Positions 42,835 through 51,573 of a stretch of DNA of 54,309 bases are shown here, piece by piece. The translations under genes were made by a program, and so were the position numbers. The stretch spans positions 1-54,309 of the forward strand of contig NZ_LITU01000042.1 of the NCBI RefSeq assembly GCF_001280595.1. The letters run 5' to 3'. Within the stretch, counting starts at the first letter, position 1. Every line of letters starts with the position of its first letter. Under the pieces are notes generated by a model. That model was not told the DNA's origin and searched no databases. It worked only from the letters and a program-made list of their open reading frames with translations. This stretch comes from Paenibacillus xylanivorans (GTDB lineage Bacteria > Bacillota > Bacilli > Paenibacillales > Paenibacillaceae).

Positions 42835-43947
42835 TTAATGAACGGTTTTGGGTAGGCAAAGGGTAACTAGGGTCCCTTCCCCTGGCTCGGAAGATATCGT
42901 TAGCGTACCTCCGGCTCCGCGGGCTCGCTCTTCCATGCTGAACAGACCAACGCCGTTACCAGCTGTCGTACCGTTGAACCCTGCGCCTCGGTCCTCGATT
43001 TTCACAACCGTTCCTTCTTCCGAATCTTCCACCGTCACATGAGCTTCTGACACATCGGCGTACTTGGCCACATTGGTTAATGCCTCCTGGATAATGCGGT
43101 ACATCGCGATCTCCCGGTTCATCTCCAGTCTTTTTCGCAGATTGCATTCCAATTCCACTTCAATTCCGTAGTGCCGGGTATAGTTCTCGATATACGTGCG
43201 AATGGCCGGAACGACACCAAGGTCATCCAGTACGGACGGTCTCAGCTCCCATGCCATGCCGCGTACGTCCTCCATAATGCCCGTAACCTGTTTCCGCAGT
43301 GCTTCCACGCCGGATTGGGGCTGGTCGGCCAGCAGCCGATCCATCTGAATGACAAGGGAGAAGAGACTCTGTCCAATGCCGTCATGCAGCTCGCGAGAGA
43401 TGCGACGTCGTTCTTCTTCCTGAATGTTCATGACCTGGGTCATCATCGTCTGTAACTCGGCTTCGACCCGCTTCAGCTTGGTTACCTCACTACGAACGGC
43501 CAAATACTGATAGGGCTCACCATCATTATCGAGAAAAGGCACGATGGTTGTATTCACCCAATAATGGCTGCCATCCCGGGCACGGTTACGGATCTCTCCG
43601 TTCCATACTCGTCCGGAAGAGACGGTTTCCCACAGATTCTTCATGAAATTTTTGCCGTGATAACCGGAATTTATGATCCGGTGATCCTGACCGATCAATT
43701 CTTCCCGATCATATTGTGAGATTTCGCAAAATTTATCGTTCACATACTGGATCTTACCCTTGCGGTCGGTGAGGGCTACAATGGACGATTCATCCAGGGC
43801 GAACTTCAGATCACTGAGTTGATGCAGAGAACCTTTCAGTCTACTGCGGAATTCCGTATCTGTAATATGACTGTCGATTTCCTCCAATAACTGACGTACA
43901 GGCTGGTCGGCAAATCCGCTAAGTCTGTTTTTACGTGTGCTACTCAA
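42835..43947 (-). CDS. PAS-domain sensor histidine kinase (NreB/NarX type)
   Basis: A 370-residue cytoplasmic kinase. A PAS/PAC domain spans ~50-160 (VALTDRKGKIQYVNDKFCEI, NGEIRNRARDGSHYWVNTTI). The HisKA_3 box is EERRRISRELHDGIGQSL, with the phosphoacceptor His at about 188. A HATPase_c domain ends the protein (EALTNVAKYADVSEAHVTV, then GVGLFSMEERARGAGG). This is the NarX/NreB/DegS class. No membrane segment is visible. Staphylococcal NreB senses oxygen with four cysteines in its PAS domain; here only one cysteine is seen there, so a different signal is likely. The start overlaps the response regulator end by 8 bases. Confidence 0.93.
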   Translation of the reverse strand: MSSTRKNRLSGFADQPVRQLLEEIDSHITDTEFRSRLKGSLHQLSDLKFALDESSIVALTDRKGKIQYVNDKFCEISQYDREELIGQDHRIINSGYHGKNFMKNLWETVSSGRVWNGEIRNRARDGSHYWVNTTIVPFLDNDGEPYQYLAVRSEVTKLKRVEAELQTMMTQVMNIQEEERRRISRELHDGIGQSLFSLVIQMDRLLADQPQSGVEALRKQVTGIMEDVRGMAWELRPSVLDDLGVVPAIRTYIENYTRHYGIEVELECNLRKRLEMNREIAMYRIIQEALTNVAKYADVSEAHVTVEDSEEGTVVKIEDRGAGFNGTTAGNGVGLFSMEERARGAGGTLTISSEPGEGTLVTLCLPKTVH

Positions 43948-44590
43948 AGTTCAGCAACCCCTTTTTCATCGCAAACTTCACCAGTTCCGGTCTGGTTCGG
44001 AGGCCGAGCTTCTCCATCAGATTGCTTTTGTGGGATTCGACCGTTTTAACACTGATTACCAGATGTTCAGCGATTTCCTTGTTGGCATAACCCTTGGCAA
44101 TCCAGGACAAAATCTCTTTCTCTCGCTCGGATAACGTGTCATACGGTCCGGCGTTCTCCTGCTTGGCTTTGTCCAGATATTCACTCATCAGCCGCTTGGT
44201 CGCACTGGGGTACAGATAGGCGCTACCCTCTGCTACGGAACGAATAGCGGCGAGCAATTCTTCATGTGGCGCACTCTTGAGAATATATCCGGAGGCTCCC
44301 GCGTGAATGGCGCGGAACAGATATTCTTCATCGTCATGCATGGTCAGTATCAGAATGGAGACATCCGGCATCAATTTCTTTAATTCAGCGGTAGCGGTCA
44401 GACCGTCCTTGCCTGGCGGCATGCTGAAATCCATCAAGACCACATCCGGCTTCAGTTCTTGTGCCTTGGCGATAGCTTCATCGCCATCTGCTGCATCTCC
44501 AACAATATGTATATCATTCTTTCCGTCGAGCAGGGCAATCAGCCCGGAGCGTACAACTACATGATCGTCGACAACTAATAATTGAATCAC
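43940..44590 (-). CDS. NarL/NreC-type response regulator
   Basis: A 216-residue LuxR-family regulator. The receiver domain has the acidic pair VVDDH, the phosphorylation site Asp54 in VLMDFSMPPGKDGL, and Lys in GYILKSAP. The C-terminal HTH reads LSEREKEILSWIAKGYANKE and IAEHLVISVKTVESHKSNLM. It is close to staphylococcal NreC in several segments (DDEEYLF, PELVKFAMKKGLLNFE). It is encoded first, with the kinase second and overlapping, so the two form one operon. Confidence 0.93.
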   Translation of the reverse strand: MIQLLVVDDHVVVRSGLIALLDGKNDIHIVGDAADGDEAIAKAQELKPDVVLMDFSMPPGKDGLTATAELKKLMPDVSILILTMHDDEEYLFRAIHAGASGYILKSAPHEELLAAIRSVAEGSAYLYPSATKRLMSEYLDKAKQENAGPYDTLSEREKEILSWIAKGYANKEIAEHLVISVKTVESHKSNLMEKLGLRTRPELVKFAMKKGLLNFE

Positions 44591-44636
44591 ATCATTTTCC
44601 TCCTGTCCGGTTCCACAGTTCTTTCTTTATCATACC

Positions 44637-44677
44637 AAAAAATAAAGCCATTCAGAGGTTAATCTCTGAATAGCTTC
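44637..44677 (-). terminator. Terminator after the siderophore-binding protein gene
   Basis: On the minus strand AAGCTATTCAGAG pairs with CTCTGAATGGCTT around ATTAAC and is followed by TATTTTTT. Confidence 0.75.
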
Positions 44678-44711
44678 TATTCTCTGCAGATCGGATAAAA
44701 GGAAATAAACT

Positions 44712-45710
44712 TTAGTTCTCTGTTTTACCGAAACGTCCCTTGATCATGTCTGCAATTTCCTGAACCTGTGCCTCCACGGCAAGTGGATCATAAGGCCAGA
44801 AGCGTTCTCCGTCGAGCTTGAACACGCGATTGTTCTTCACGGCGTCCAGAGACGACCATACGGGTGAACCCTCATCCAGTGAGCCTCCGTTGGACAAATC
44901 CAGGAAGATATAGTCACCTGCGTAATCTGCCAACTTTTCCTCGGATATCGCTACGGTATCTTTATCCTGATCAATAAGCTCTTTCTGTACAATATCTGGT
45001 GCTTTCAGTCCGAGTTGTTGATAGATGGCCTGTCCACCGCGATTGACCCCATCCCCGTTGATGTACCATTCCTTGCCGAACAGGCTGAAGTTGGAAAAGG
45101 TTGTACCTTCCTTGACCAGTCCTTGAATGGACTCTTTGGCTGTCTTCACTTTTACTTCGAATTGGGACAACCAATCTTTGGCTTCTTTTTGTTTGTTAAT
45201 GATTTCACCAAAAGCAGTGATTTCCTCATGGACATTGTCATATGTTCCGTAAGGGATGATGAGTGTCGGTGCGATTTTACGATACTGCTCATTCAGTTTC
45301 TCATCTCCACCTACGGTAACGATCAGGTCGGGCTGGAGCGACAGAATTTTCTCCACTGAGCCGCCGTCGATCCGACCAATGTCCGCTACGCCCTCAACCA
45401 GATCAAGCACATAAGGGCTCTCCAGCTCATAATCTGGTGCGCCTACAGGTTTGACGCCAAGTGCCAGAAAATCAGCAAGGTAACCTTGCGTAACGATACG
45501 CTGAGGATTCACGGGGATTTCAACATCTCCGTTAACCGTCGATATGACCTGTGTTTCTGCTGCGCTGTTCTCTGGTTGCTCTTCTGTTACAGCAGGTGCG
45601 GAAGCTTTATTATCTGTTGTTTCTTCCGCTTGATTGGAGCATCCAATAATTCCTATCACCAGTACCAGGATCATAAACCCGGCCCACCATTTTGATCTAA
45701 CCCCTGTCAT
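44712..45710 (-). CDS. Iron-siderophore-binding lipoprotein
   Basis: A 332-residue binding protein of the FhuD/FepB class. The signal peptide ends in the lipobox IIGCSN. The mature domain begins with VNGDVEIPVNPQRIVTQGYL and DFLALGVKPVGAP, followed by PDLIVTVGG and a late RFWPYDPLAVEAQV, as in ferric siderophore binders. No permease or ATPase is adjacent, so it must use a transporter elsewhere. The start at 45710 follows GGGGAGAAG. A Fur box overlaps the upstream region (45727-45741), and a Btr-like AraC regulator lies just upstream, the same pairing as B. subtilis Btr with the bacillibactin uptake genes. Confidence 0.92.
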   Translation of the reverse strand: MTGVRSKWWAGFMILVLVIGIIGCSNQAEETTDNKASAPAVTEEQPENSAAETQVISTVNGDVEIPVNPQRIVTQGYLADFLALGVKPVGAPDYELESPYVLDLVEGVADIGRIDGGSVEKILSLQPDLIVTVGGDEKLNEQYRKIAPTLIIPYGTYDNVHEEITAFGEIINKQKEAKDWLSQFEVKVKTAKESIQGLVKEGTTFSNFSLFGKEWYINGDGVNRGGQAIYQQLGLKAPDIVQKELIDQDKDTVAISEEKLADYAGDYIFLDLSNGGSLDEGSPVWSSLDAVKNNRVFKLDGERFWPYDPLAVEAQVQEIADMIKGRFGKTEN

Positions 45711-45726
45711 TTTTCTTCTCCCCAAT

Positions 45727-45741
45727 CAATAATGATTATCT
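45727..45741. promoter_or_regulatory. Fur box upstream of the siderophore-binding protein gene
   Basis: CAATAATGATTATCT matches 12 of 15 positions of the Fur consensus TGATAATNATTATCA. It lies 17 bases upstream of the start, where a repressor would block expression under iron sufficiency. Confidence 0.7.
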
Positions 45742-45827
45742 TTCTCAATAAAACCTCCTATGTATCGTAGCTTTTGGGCACAAGTATCGTCCATCTCAAA
45801 ATGTGACCAATTCAGTATGGACAAATG

Positions 45828-47438
45828 TTACCTGGCCTTAACGCTATTCTCCCGAATCAGGATGTCTACCATAAGTTCAAGTTGCTTCTCCAGAGACAAG
45901 GCATCATTACACCAGAATTGTTCCAGCTGGAGTGGATATATGCGGCTATTTCCGTTATTCATAAACTTGCGCCAGCCCGGGCGTTCTCTGAGTATATCTG
46001 GTGAATCGTGATAGAGGCCGCCTTCATGTGCCGGAAGAACAAGAAACATATGATCTGCTGCATATTCGGTCAATTGATCTTCATCGATGTATTGCTGATT
46101 ATCAGGTTCCAGAACATCTCGGAGGATGTTGGGGTGGGGAGTAAGATGAAGTCCATAATACACGTTGTAGGCCGCTCTGGCCGTTGCATTCCAGATACAT
46201 ATGGTGCCGTCTTCCCACATTTCATACAAACCAACCGTTTCTCCAGGCTTAATAATATCCTTTAGTCGATCAGATTCGGTTCTGGCCCGTGCCGTGTAAT
46301 GTTCGATCCACTCCTCGGCTGCCTGTTCTCGCCCTATAATTCGTCCAATCAGACGGACAGTCTCCAGTCGATCCAGTCGATTCCAAGGGAGAACAATGAC
46401 TTGGGATATACGTTCAAGTTGTTCGAGCTTGTGCGGCAAGTAGTACAGGTAATCCGGTGCGATGATCAAATCAATCGGTTCAGCGCGCAGTAATTCTTCC
46501 ACCCCATGCTCATCCAAATCAATTACATCATGCAGTTCATCCTGGATCAATGGAGACAGGGCCCAGGGAAGAAAGGAAGCGGCAACGGGTTTAATGCCAA
46601 GGGCAAGCAGATCCCCAGTATATTGAACAGTTGCAATCCGTCTCGCACGTGGCTGCAATCGATACTCACTTGGGCTGATCCCGGTGAACTGCTTAAACTT
46701 GCGGCTTAAATATAAACCGTCAGCATAGCCTACCAGCAAGGCAATTTCATTCAATGTGGCCTGTGTGGATAGGAGGTATTGCTTTGCCTTATCCATCCGA
46801 ACTCGGGTCAGATGAGCCTGGAAGCTGCGCCCCACCTGTTTTTGAAAAAATCTAGAGAAATAGCTTGCGTTAAATCCGGTCATGCGGGCAATGTCTTCCC
46901 GGGTGAGATGATCGCCATAGTGATGATTAATATAGTAAAGAGCATCCCGAATTACACTGTCCACCATTTCTGTAACAGGTTTAACCGCCAGTTTGAACAA
47001 CTCAAGCAGCTCACTCAGCAGAAAATGGGATCGGGCTTCTTCGGTTTGGATACTACCTGAACGTTTGTTGGTAAGTTCCTGGATAATGGCAAGAATCCGT
47101 AGCCCTTGTGAACTTGCTCCAGTCTTTGATCCATGTACAGGCAAGTTTTCTGATGTAAGTTCATAGACACGCTTCTCATGAGTCTCTTTCGTTAATCCGT
47201 ATTCCAGAAATCCGATATGGTAGACCGTGAAGGGAGAAGCTGGAACATGCATAAGCTCCAGGGAGCATGGGGGATACAAGAAAAGGGTTTGGCCTTTATG
47301 TAAAACGCCATGTACCTGACCATAATGAAAGTTCACCGTGGCCGTACAAGTTACCAGGGACGGAGATTCTATGGAAACGGAGTCCGTTTCCTGTGCCGCT
47401 TCCCAAGGAATCACACTGGCATTTGTCAGTACGAGCAT
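45828..47438 (-). CDS. AraC regulator fused to siderophore-binding domain (Btr-like)
   Basis: A 536-residue protein. The N-terminal ~150 residues are a cupin-like arm. Two AraC HTH motifs follow at ~165-265 (DHLTREDIARMTGFNASYFS, then ATLNEIALLVGYADGLYLSR). The C-terminal ~270 residues look like a periplasmic-binding domain of the FhuD/BtuF class (RIATVQYTGDLLALGIKPVA, PIDLIIAPDYLYYL). This is the layout of B. subtilis Btr, which senses ferric bacillibactin and activates its uptake genes. The same domain type is found in the siderophore-binding lipoprotein next to it. AGGAGG precedes the ATG at 47438. Confidence 0.9.
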   Translation of the reverse strand: MLVLTNASVIPWEAAQETDSVSIESPSLVTCTATVNFHYGQVHGVLHKGQTLFLYPPCSLELMHVPASPFTVYHIGFLEYGLTKETHEKRVYELTSENLPVHGSKTGASSQGLRILAIIQELTNKRSGSIQTEEARSHFLLSELLELFKLAVKPVTEMVDSVIRDALYYINHHYGDHLTREDIARMTGFNASYFSRFFQKQVGRSFQAHLTRVRMDKAKQYLLSTQATLNEIALLVGYADGLYLSRKFKQFTGISPSEYRLQPRARRIATVQYTGDLLALGIKPVAASFLPWALSPLIQDELHDVIDLDEHGVEELLRAEPIDLIIAPDYLYYLPHKLEQLERISQVIVLPWNRLDRLETVRLIGRIIGREQAAEEWIEHYTARARTESDRLKDIIKPGETVGLYEMWEDGTICIWNATARAAYNVYYGLHLTPHPNILRDVLEPDNQQYIDEDQLTEYAADHMFLVLPAHEGGLYHDSPDILRERPGWRKFMNNGNSRIYPLQLEQFWCNDALSLEKQLELMVDILIRENSVKAR

Positions 47439-47587
47439 ATCAGTAGCCTCCTAGCTATATGTTCTATATTTAAGTCAATCGATGTATGGACTCGATTATA
47501 ACAATCTGTATGAGTAACGTCGATGGACACAAGGTGAGTGAAAAAGATGGATAGGTTTAGGCTTATTCCAAAATGAATAAACCATAA

Positions 47588-47634
47588 TAAAAAAAGTCCT
47601 GTTACTCCCACAAGGAAATAACAAGACTTCTTAG
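47588..47634 (-). terminator. Terminator after the GAF protein gene
   Basis: On the minus strand AAGTCTTGTTA pairs with TAACAGGACTT around a loop, and is followed by TTTTTTATT. Confidence 0.7.
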
Positions 47635-47654
47635 CGTATTACAGAAAACTACAT

Positions 47655-48086
47655 TTATCCAAATACTTTTGGCTGCAACTGTATAGCGACCTGTTCGGTC
47701 TGACGGACGATCTCCGGGGAGAACGCGCAAGGCAGTCTGCTGCCAACGAGCAGCACAGCACCAGGTACGTTTCCTTGCTGGAACACAGGGACTGCTATGG
47801 CACAGACCAACCGCTCCGCAAGCATTAACGGGCAACGACCGGGTGTATGCTCCCCGGTAGATTGTGCATCAGATAGAGCGGTGCGTCCAGTCCGAAGCGC
47901 TGTGCCTACCAGGTCTTGTCCGGGGCGCATCTCCATGCGTTTCACCCGTTCGTTGCTAGCCCCGGATGTATACTTCCAGCGCAGCATCGTCCCGGACAGA
48001 CTGGCCAGTCCGCAAAAATCGCTGGAGGTATTCAGGCGCAGGCTGTCGATCATCTCCTGAATGCCAGATGGCAGTTCATCATGCAT
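47655..48086 (-). CDS. GAF-domain protein, NreA-like
   Basis: A 143-residue single-domain protein with a GAF fold: SDFCGLASLSGTMLRWKYTS, RVKRMEMRPGQDLVGTALRT, and AERLVCAIAVPVFQQGNVPG. Its length and these segments match the NreA family, which in staphylococci binds nitrate and controls NreB phosphorylation. It sits on the opposite strand to fnr and within about 4 kb of an NreBC-like pair, so a nitrate or anaerobic sensing role is plausible. AAGGAAGTG lies before the start. The assignment rests on length, motifs and context. Confidence 0.65.
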   Translation of the reverse strand: MHDELPSGIQEMIDSLRLNTSSDFCGLASLSGTMLRWKYTSGASNERVKRMEMRPGQDLVGTALRTGRTALSDAQSTGEHTPGRCPLMLAERLVCAIAVPVFQQGNVPGAVLLVGSRLPCAFSPEIVRQTEQVAIQLQPKVFG

Positions 48087-48347
48087 GAGAGGACACTTCC
48101 TTTTTTGGAATCATACCGTACGTTACGGTGTAATCATTATCAATATCGTTAACCTGTGGTCAGGGAACATCTTAAAATAAGGGTATTTCGCCACTGCTTC
48201 TATTGTAGCCCCTTTCTTCCGTATTGTAATTCAGGGAAAACCCCTATTTCCGTTCTGCAATTTGCTGATCCTGTGTATGGACAGGCATCCAGACCATGTA
48301 GGGCAAGGCTTTATTTTGATTGCGGAGTCGTAAAGGTACCTCATAAG

Positions 48348-48363
48348 TGTGATTTATCTCACA
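48348..48363. promoter_or_regulatory. FNR box upstream of fnr
   Basis: TGTGA, six bases, TCACA is a perfect FNR/CRP-type site. It lies 103 bases before the fnr start frame. The gap from 48087 to 48465 otherwise holds no gene; a Fur-like half site lies at about 48128-48142. The site suggests FNR control of its own gene, and possibly of the divergent GAF gene. Confidence 0.75.
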
Positions 48364-48465
48364 GCAAATTCAGGGAGTTTCCCGGCGAGGTTCAGGTAAT
48401 CCCCCGATAACCCCCACGCTAAATTCGCGGTATGATGGATACATAAGGAAACACCGAGGGGGACG

Positions 48466-49248
48466 ATGGTAATGGGTACGGTATTTAAAGAAAGAACAAC
48501 CCAGGCGACACAAGATGAACAGACGGAGGCGAGCAAGATGACACGGGAGACAGGTGGAATCCTTTCGTTCGTGACAGCTGAACAATGGGGCTTGATCGAA
48601 GCGAAGATGCAGCCAAAACGGGTAAAGTCGGGGTACAGTCTCTTTCTGGAAGGCGATGAAGCCGGATACCTGTACTACATTCGCTCGGGAAGAGTAAAGC
48701 TGACCAAGTCGACTGAGGATGGGAAAGAAATCATTTTATCGATTCAGCAAACCGGGGATCTGATTGGAGAGTTTGGCGGTATCGGCGGATTGACTCATAG
48801 CTACAGTGCAGAGATGACAGGCAAAGGAGAGCTGGGGATCGTATCGCTCAGTGACTTGGAAAGTCTGCTTAGCAAACATGGCGATCTTGCCTTGAAATTC
48901 CTGCAATGGATGGCGCTCTCCCAGCGCATCACCCAGTCGCGTTTCCGTGACCTGCTGCTCTACGGCAAGGCAGGTGCGCTTGCATCGACGCTGATTCGTG
49001 CCAGCAACTCGTATGGCAGAGTTACGCCGGATGGCATCGTGTTGGACATGAAGCTGAATCATACCGAGTTGTCGGAGATGATTGGTGCAACGCGGGAGAG
49101 TGTAACGCGCATGCTGGGAGCCTGGAAGGAGCAGGGAACGCTGGACACCATGGATGGAAAATTGATGATTCGGGATCTGGCAGCCTTGCGCTGTATGTGC
49201 GGATGTCCTACATTTCCAAGCTGCCCGGTAGAGCTGTGCCGATTGTAA
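48466..49248 (+). CDS. fnr: Fnr-type anaerobic regulator (Crp/Fnr family)
   Basis: A Crp/Fnr regulator of up to 260 residues. The cNMP-like beta roll is at ~50-150 (RVKSGYSLFLEGDEAGYLYY, SIQQTGDLIGEFGGIGG). The dimer helix and HTH follow (RFRDLLLYGKAGALASTLIR, then LNHTELSEMIGATRESVTRM). The C-terminus carries five cysteines (CMCGCPTFPSCPVELC), matching the C-terminal iron-sulphur cluster of B. subtilis Fnr rather than the N-terminal cluster of the E. coli protein. The Asp in FRDLLL matches the fourth ligand there. Possible starts are 48466, 48472 (after GAGGGGG) and 48538, the last with GGAGG spacing and a 236-residue product closer to the usual length. An FNR box lies upstream. Confidence 0.9.
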   Translation: MVMGTVFKERTTQATQDEQTEASKMTRETGGILSFVTAEQWGLIEAKMQPKRVKSGYSLFLEGDEAGYLYYIRSGRVKLTKSTEDGKEIILSIQQTGDLIGEFGGIGGLTHSYSAEMTGKGELGIVSLSDLESLLSKHGDLALKFLQWMALSQRITQSRFRDLLLYGKAGALASTLIRASNSYGRVTPDGIVLDMKLNHTELSEMIGATRESVTRMLGAWKEQGTLDTMDGKLMIRDLAALRCMCGCPTFPSCPVELCRL

Positions 49249-49307
49249 TGAAAGCAAGTTGAATAGGTTGTACCTTCGATGGCGATTGGGGTCGTTACGG
49301 AGAAATC

Positions 49308-49351
49308 AAAAAAGCTGATGCCCGTTTTACTCGGGGTCAGCTTTTTTTGGC
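49308..49351 (+). terminator. Terminator after fnr
   Basis: AAAAAAGCTGATGCCCG pairs with CGGGGTCAGCTTTTTT around TTTTACT and is followed by further T residues. Confidence 0.85.
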
Positions 49352-49509
49352 GTGGTTAACATTAATGAAGTAATTTTGTTAAGCTAACGGGGCAGGAAAA
49401 TCAGGGATTGGAAACGAATACATAGTTTGGTTTGCCCAAAATAGATTGATTAAACGTAATTTCAACATTTGAGTAATGAAAGAATCATAAAAAAGGAGTA
49501 AATTTTACC

Positions 49510-50580
49510 ATGATTGATTTACAAAGTTTTGTTTCAGATTACACAAAAGATAAGAAACATTTACAGCTTGTTATCGGGATTGTTAGGGAGGGAGATGTTG
49601 AATACTATTCATTTGATAATAATAAAAAGAAAAGTATGATCCCTCCTGAACATATGTTGTTTGAGATCGGCTCCATAACCAAAGTTTTTACATCTATACT
49701 TTTATTAGAAATGGAACAGGAAAAATTGCTTTCCTCGGATGACATTGTTGGTAAGTTTGTGCAAAACGTTGAAAATGATTATTTGAATAAGATTACCTTG
49801 AGAAGCCTTGCTACTCATACCTCTGGATTACCTATATTGGCAACCAACCACAATTTGGCTAAAAAAAGATCCAATCCTTATTCAATGTATAGCGAGCAAG
49901 ATTTAACTGCTTTTTTATCGAATGCTGATTACACGGATAGCATTGGTTCGTTTGGATATTCCAATATCGGTGTGGGTTTACTAGGATACATACTATGTAA
50001 GGTGTCAGGAAGTACGTATGACGACTTGTTAAAAAAATATATCACAAGCCCATTAAGGATGAATGAGACAGCCGTTATGCTTGATTCAGAACAGAATGGC
50101 AGGTTTTTGAATGGACATGCTTTAACTGGGAAAAGAGTCCCTCATTGGGATCTTTCTATACATGAAGGAGCTGGGGGTATTAAGTCATCTGTTAGGGATT
50201 TGAGTTTATTTGTCCAAGCCAATCTAAATGATGATCATCCGATAGCCTCTACACTACAAAAAAGTCATCTCCCTATATGGATCGGAGATTCAAACCGTTA
50301 TTTTGGCTGGGGTGAGGATCAACTTCTAGATAAAGGTATCCTTTGGCATAACGGGGGTTCAGCTGGTTTTAATAGTTATCTAGCTTTCAACAAGGAACTC
50401 CGTGTAGGAGTTGTATTGCTATCCAATTATTCTTTTTTCTCGAATTCTCTTATGGATTATTATTTTGCTCAATTAAAAAAATGGATTACTAAAAAAGAGC
50501 CTTCTCAAGGAACGATGATAGACTTTACAGGTAAAAAAATATTAGAAGAAATCATGCAAAGAGTAGCGTCATTAAAGTAA
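49510..50580 (+). CDS. Class-C beta-lactamase-like serine hydrolase, low GC
   Basis: A 356-residue cytoplasmic serine hydrolase with the class-C motifs Ser-x-x-Lys in IGSITKVF (residues ~55-61), Tyr-x-Asn in GYSNIGVG and HNGGSAG. No signal peptide is present, unlike the AmiE-like protein at 25297. Relatives include esterases, peptidases and beta-lactamases, and the sequence does not decide. The gene is clearly AT-richer than its neighbours, with many AAA, TTA and AAT codons, and has its own promoter region and terminator. This suggests recent transfer from a low-GC host. AAAAGGAGT precedes the ATG. Confidence 0.85.
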   Translation: MIDLQSFVSDYTKDKKHLQLVIGIVREGDVEYYSFDNNKKKSMIPPEHMLFEIGSITKVFTSILLLEMEQEKLLSSDDIVGKFVQNVENDYLNKITLRSLATHTSGLPILATNHNLAKKRSNPYSMYSEQDLTAFLSNADYTDSIGSFGYSNIGVGLLGYILCKVSGSTYDDLLKKYITSPLRMNETAVMLDSEQNGRFLNGHALTGKRVPHWDLSIHEGAGGIKSSVRDLSLFVQANLNDDHPIASTLQKSHLPIWIGDSNRYFGWGEDQLLDKGILWHNGGSAGFNSYLAFNKELRVGVVLLSNYSFFSNSLMDYYFAQLKKWITKKEPSQGTMIDFTGKKILEEIMQRVASLK

Positions 50581-50601
50581 CGGGAAACAATAGCCGTATT
50601 A

Positions 50602-50627
50602 GCCACCTGATCATTAGGTGGTTTTTC
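50602..50627 (+). terminator. Terminator after the serine hydrolase gene
   Basis: CCACCT pairs with AGGTGG around GATCATT and is followed by TTTTT. Confidence 0.75.
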
Positions 50628-50668
50628 TTATGGTTAATGACTCCCATCCAAGATAACTAATACATGAT

Positions 50669-50706
50669 AAAAAGGAGGGCACGAGGATGCGTTATCGCCC
50701 TCCCTG
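50669..50706 (-). terminator. Terminator after the acetyltransferase gene
   Basis: On the minus strand GGAGGGC pairs with GCCCTCC around a 16-base loop and is followed by TTTTT. Confidence 0.7.
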
Positions 50707-50723
50707 CATCATACTCAGGTTAT

Positions 50724-51254
50724 TCACTCACCTGTATATTCCTTTGCAAGAATGGAATATAGATACGAATCATGATATTCCCCTTTGTAAAACCAATGCT
50801 CTCGCATCAGACCTTCACGTTGCATGCCAATCTTCTGCATAACCTTCTCTGAAGCCATGTTGTTCGGGCGGCATTTCGCATAAATACGATGTACGCCAAG
50901 TGTATTGAAGCCAAAGCCAAGCATCGCTCGGGCTGCTTCGGTAGCATACCCTTTTCCCTGATAAACGGGATTGAGCACATAACCGATCTCTGCGTTCGTC
51001 TTTTCGATGTGAAGGCCAACACCGCCGATCAGGATGCCCTCATTTTTCAAGCATATCGCCAGTTCGAAGCCCTCTCGTGGTTGTGTTTGCTGTGAATTCA
51101 GCACAAACTCCACATAAGCTCGCGTATCTTCTTCGGTATTCGGTCCCCATGCCGTATGCTGAGTAACTTCTGTCATGGCTGTGTAGCTATGTATACTTTC
51201 CCAGTCTGTCTCCAGAATATCCCGGATAATGAGTCGTTCTGTTTCCAATTGCAT
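50724..51254 (-). CDS. GNAT-family N-acetyltransferase (RimJ/RimL type)
   Basis: A 176-residue GNAT enzyme. It starts with LETERLIIRDILETDWESI and has IGGVGLHI, IGYVLNPVYQGKGYATEAAR (the acetyl-CoA-binding Q/R-x-x-G-x-G/A loop) and RIYAKCRPNNMASEKVMQKI, all typical of the RimJ/RimL subfamily. It probably acetylates the N-terminus of a protein or a small amine. The ATG at 51254 is seven bases after AGGAGGG; the GTG at 51257 is an alternative. It stands alone, with a terminator behind it. Confidence 0.92.
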   Translation of the reverse strand: MQLETERLIIRDILETDWESIHSYTAMTEVTQHTAWGPNTEEDTRAYVEFVLNSQQTQPREGFELAICLKNEGILIGGVGLHIEKTNAEIGYVLNPVYQGKGYATEAARAMLGFGFNTLGVHRIYAKCRPNNMASEKVMQKIGMQREGLMREHWFYKGEYHDSYLYSILAKEYTGE

Positions 51255-51284
51255 CACTGTTCCCTCCTAATAAAACAAAATAGC

Positions 51285-51324
51285 CCAATAACCGATTCAT
51301 GTAAAGAATGGGTTATGAGCTATG
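51285..51324 (-). terminator. Terminator after the 51-residue gene
   Basis: On the minus strand ATAGCTCATAACCC pairs with GGTTATTGGGCTAT and is followed by TTTGTTTTATT. It supports the small upstream gene as a real transcription unit. Confidence 0.7.
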
Positions 51325-51340
51325 TAAGTATAAAGGCATG

Positions 51341-51496
51341 TTATTGTGGTTGTTTACATTCAACTGCGGGATAAGTATAAGCCAGCTTGCGGATAATTTC
51401 CTTTTGCCATTTGGTGTCACCCAGGTTGATTGCCAGGTTCAGAAGATCCAAATAATCATCAAGCTGCAGATCAGCCTTTTGCAGAGTTGTATTCAT
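51341..51496 (-). CDS. Small 51-residue protein behind a Fur box
   Basis: A short gene of 51 residues. The sequence begins NTTLQKADLQLDDYLDLLNL and continues with AINLGDTKWQKEIIRKLAY, an amphipathic helical protein with no recognised family. AAAGGGG lies upstream of the ATG at 51496. A perfect Fur box lies 78 bases upstream (51574-51588) and a terminator follows, so it is probably an iron-repressed small protein. Bacillus has small Fur-regulated proteins (FbpA, FbpB, FbpC) that act in the iron-sparing response, but this sequence does not match them by eye. Confidence 0.65.
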   Translation of the reverse strand: MNTTLQKADLQLDDYLDLLNLAINLGDTKWQKEIIRKLAYTYPAVECKQPQ

Positions 51497-51573
51497 TCGA
51501 TGTTCGTTCCCCTTTATCTATAAAATCGTTAAGTCATGTACAGTAGACAGAAGACCTGAGACAAGCTCAAGAA

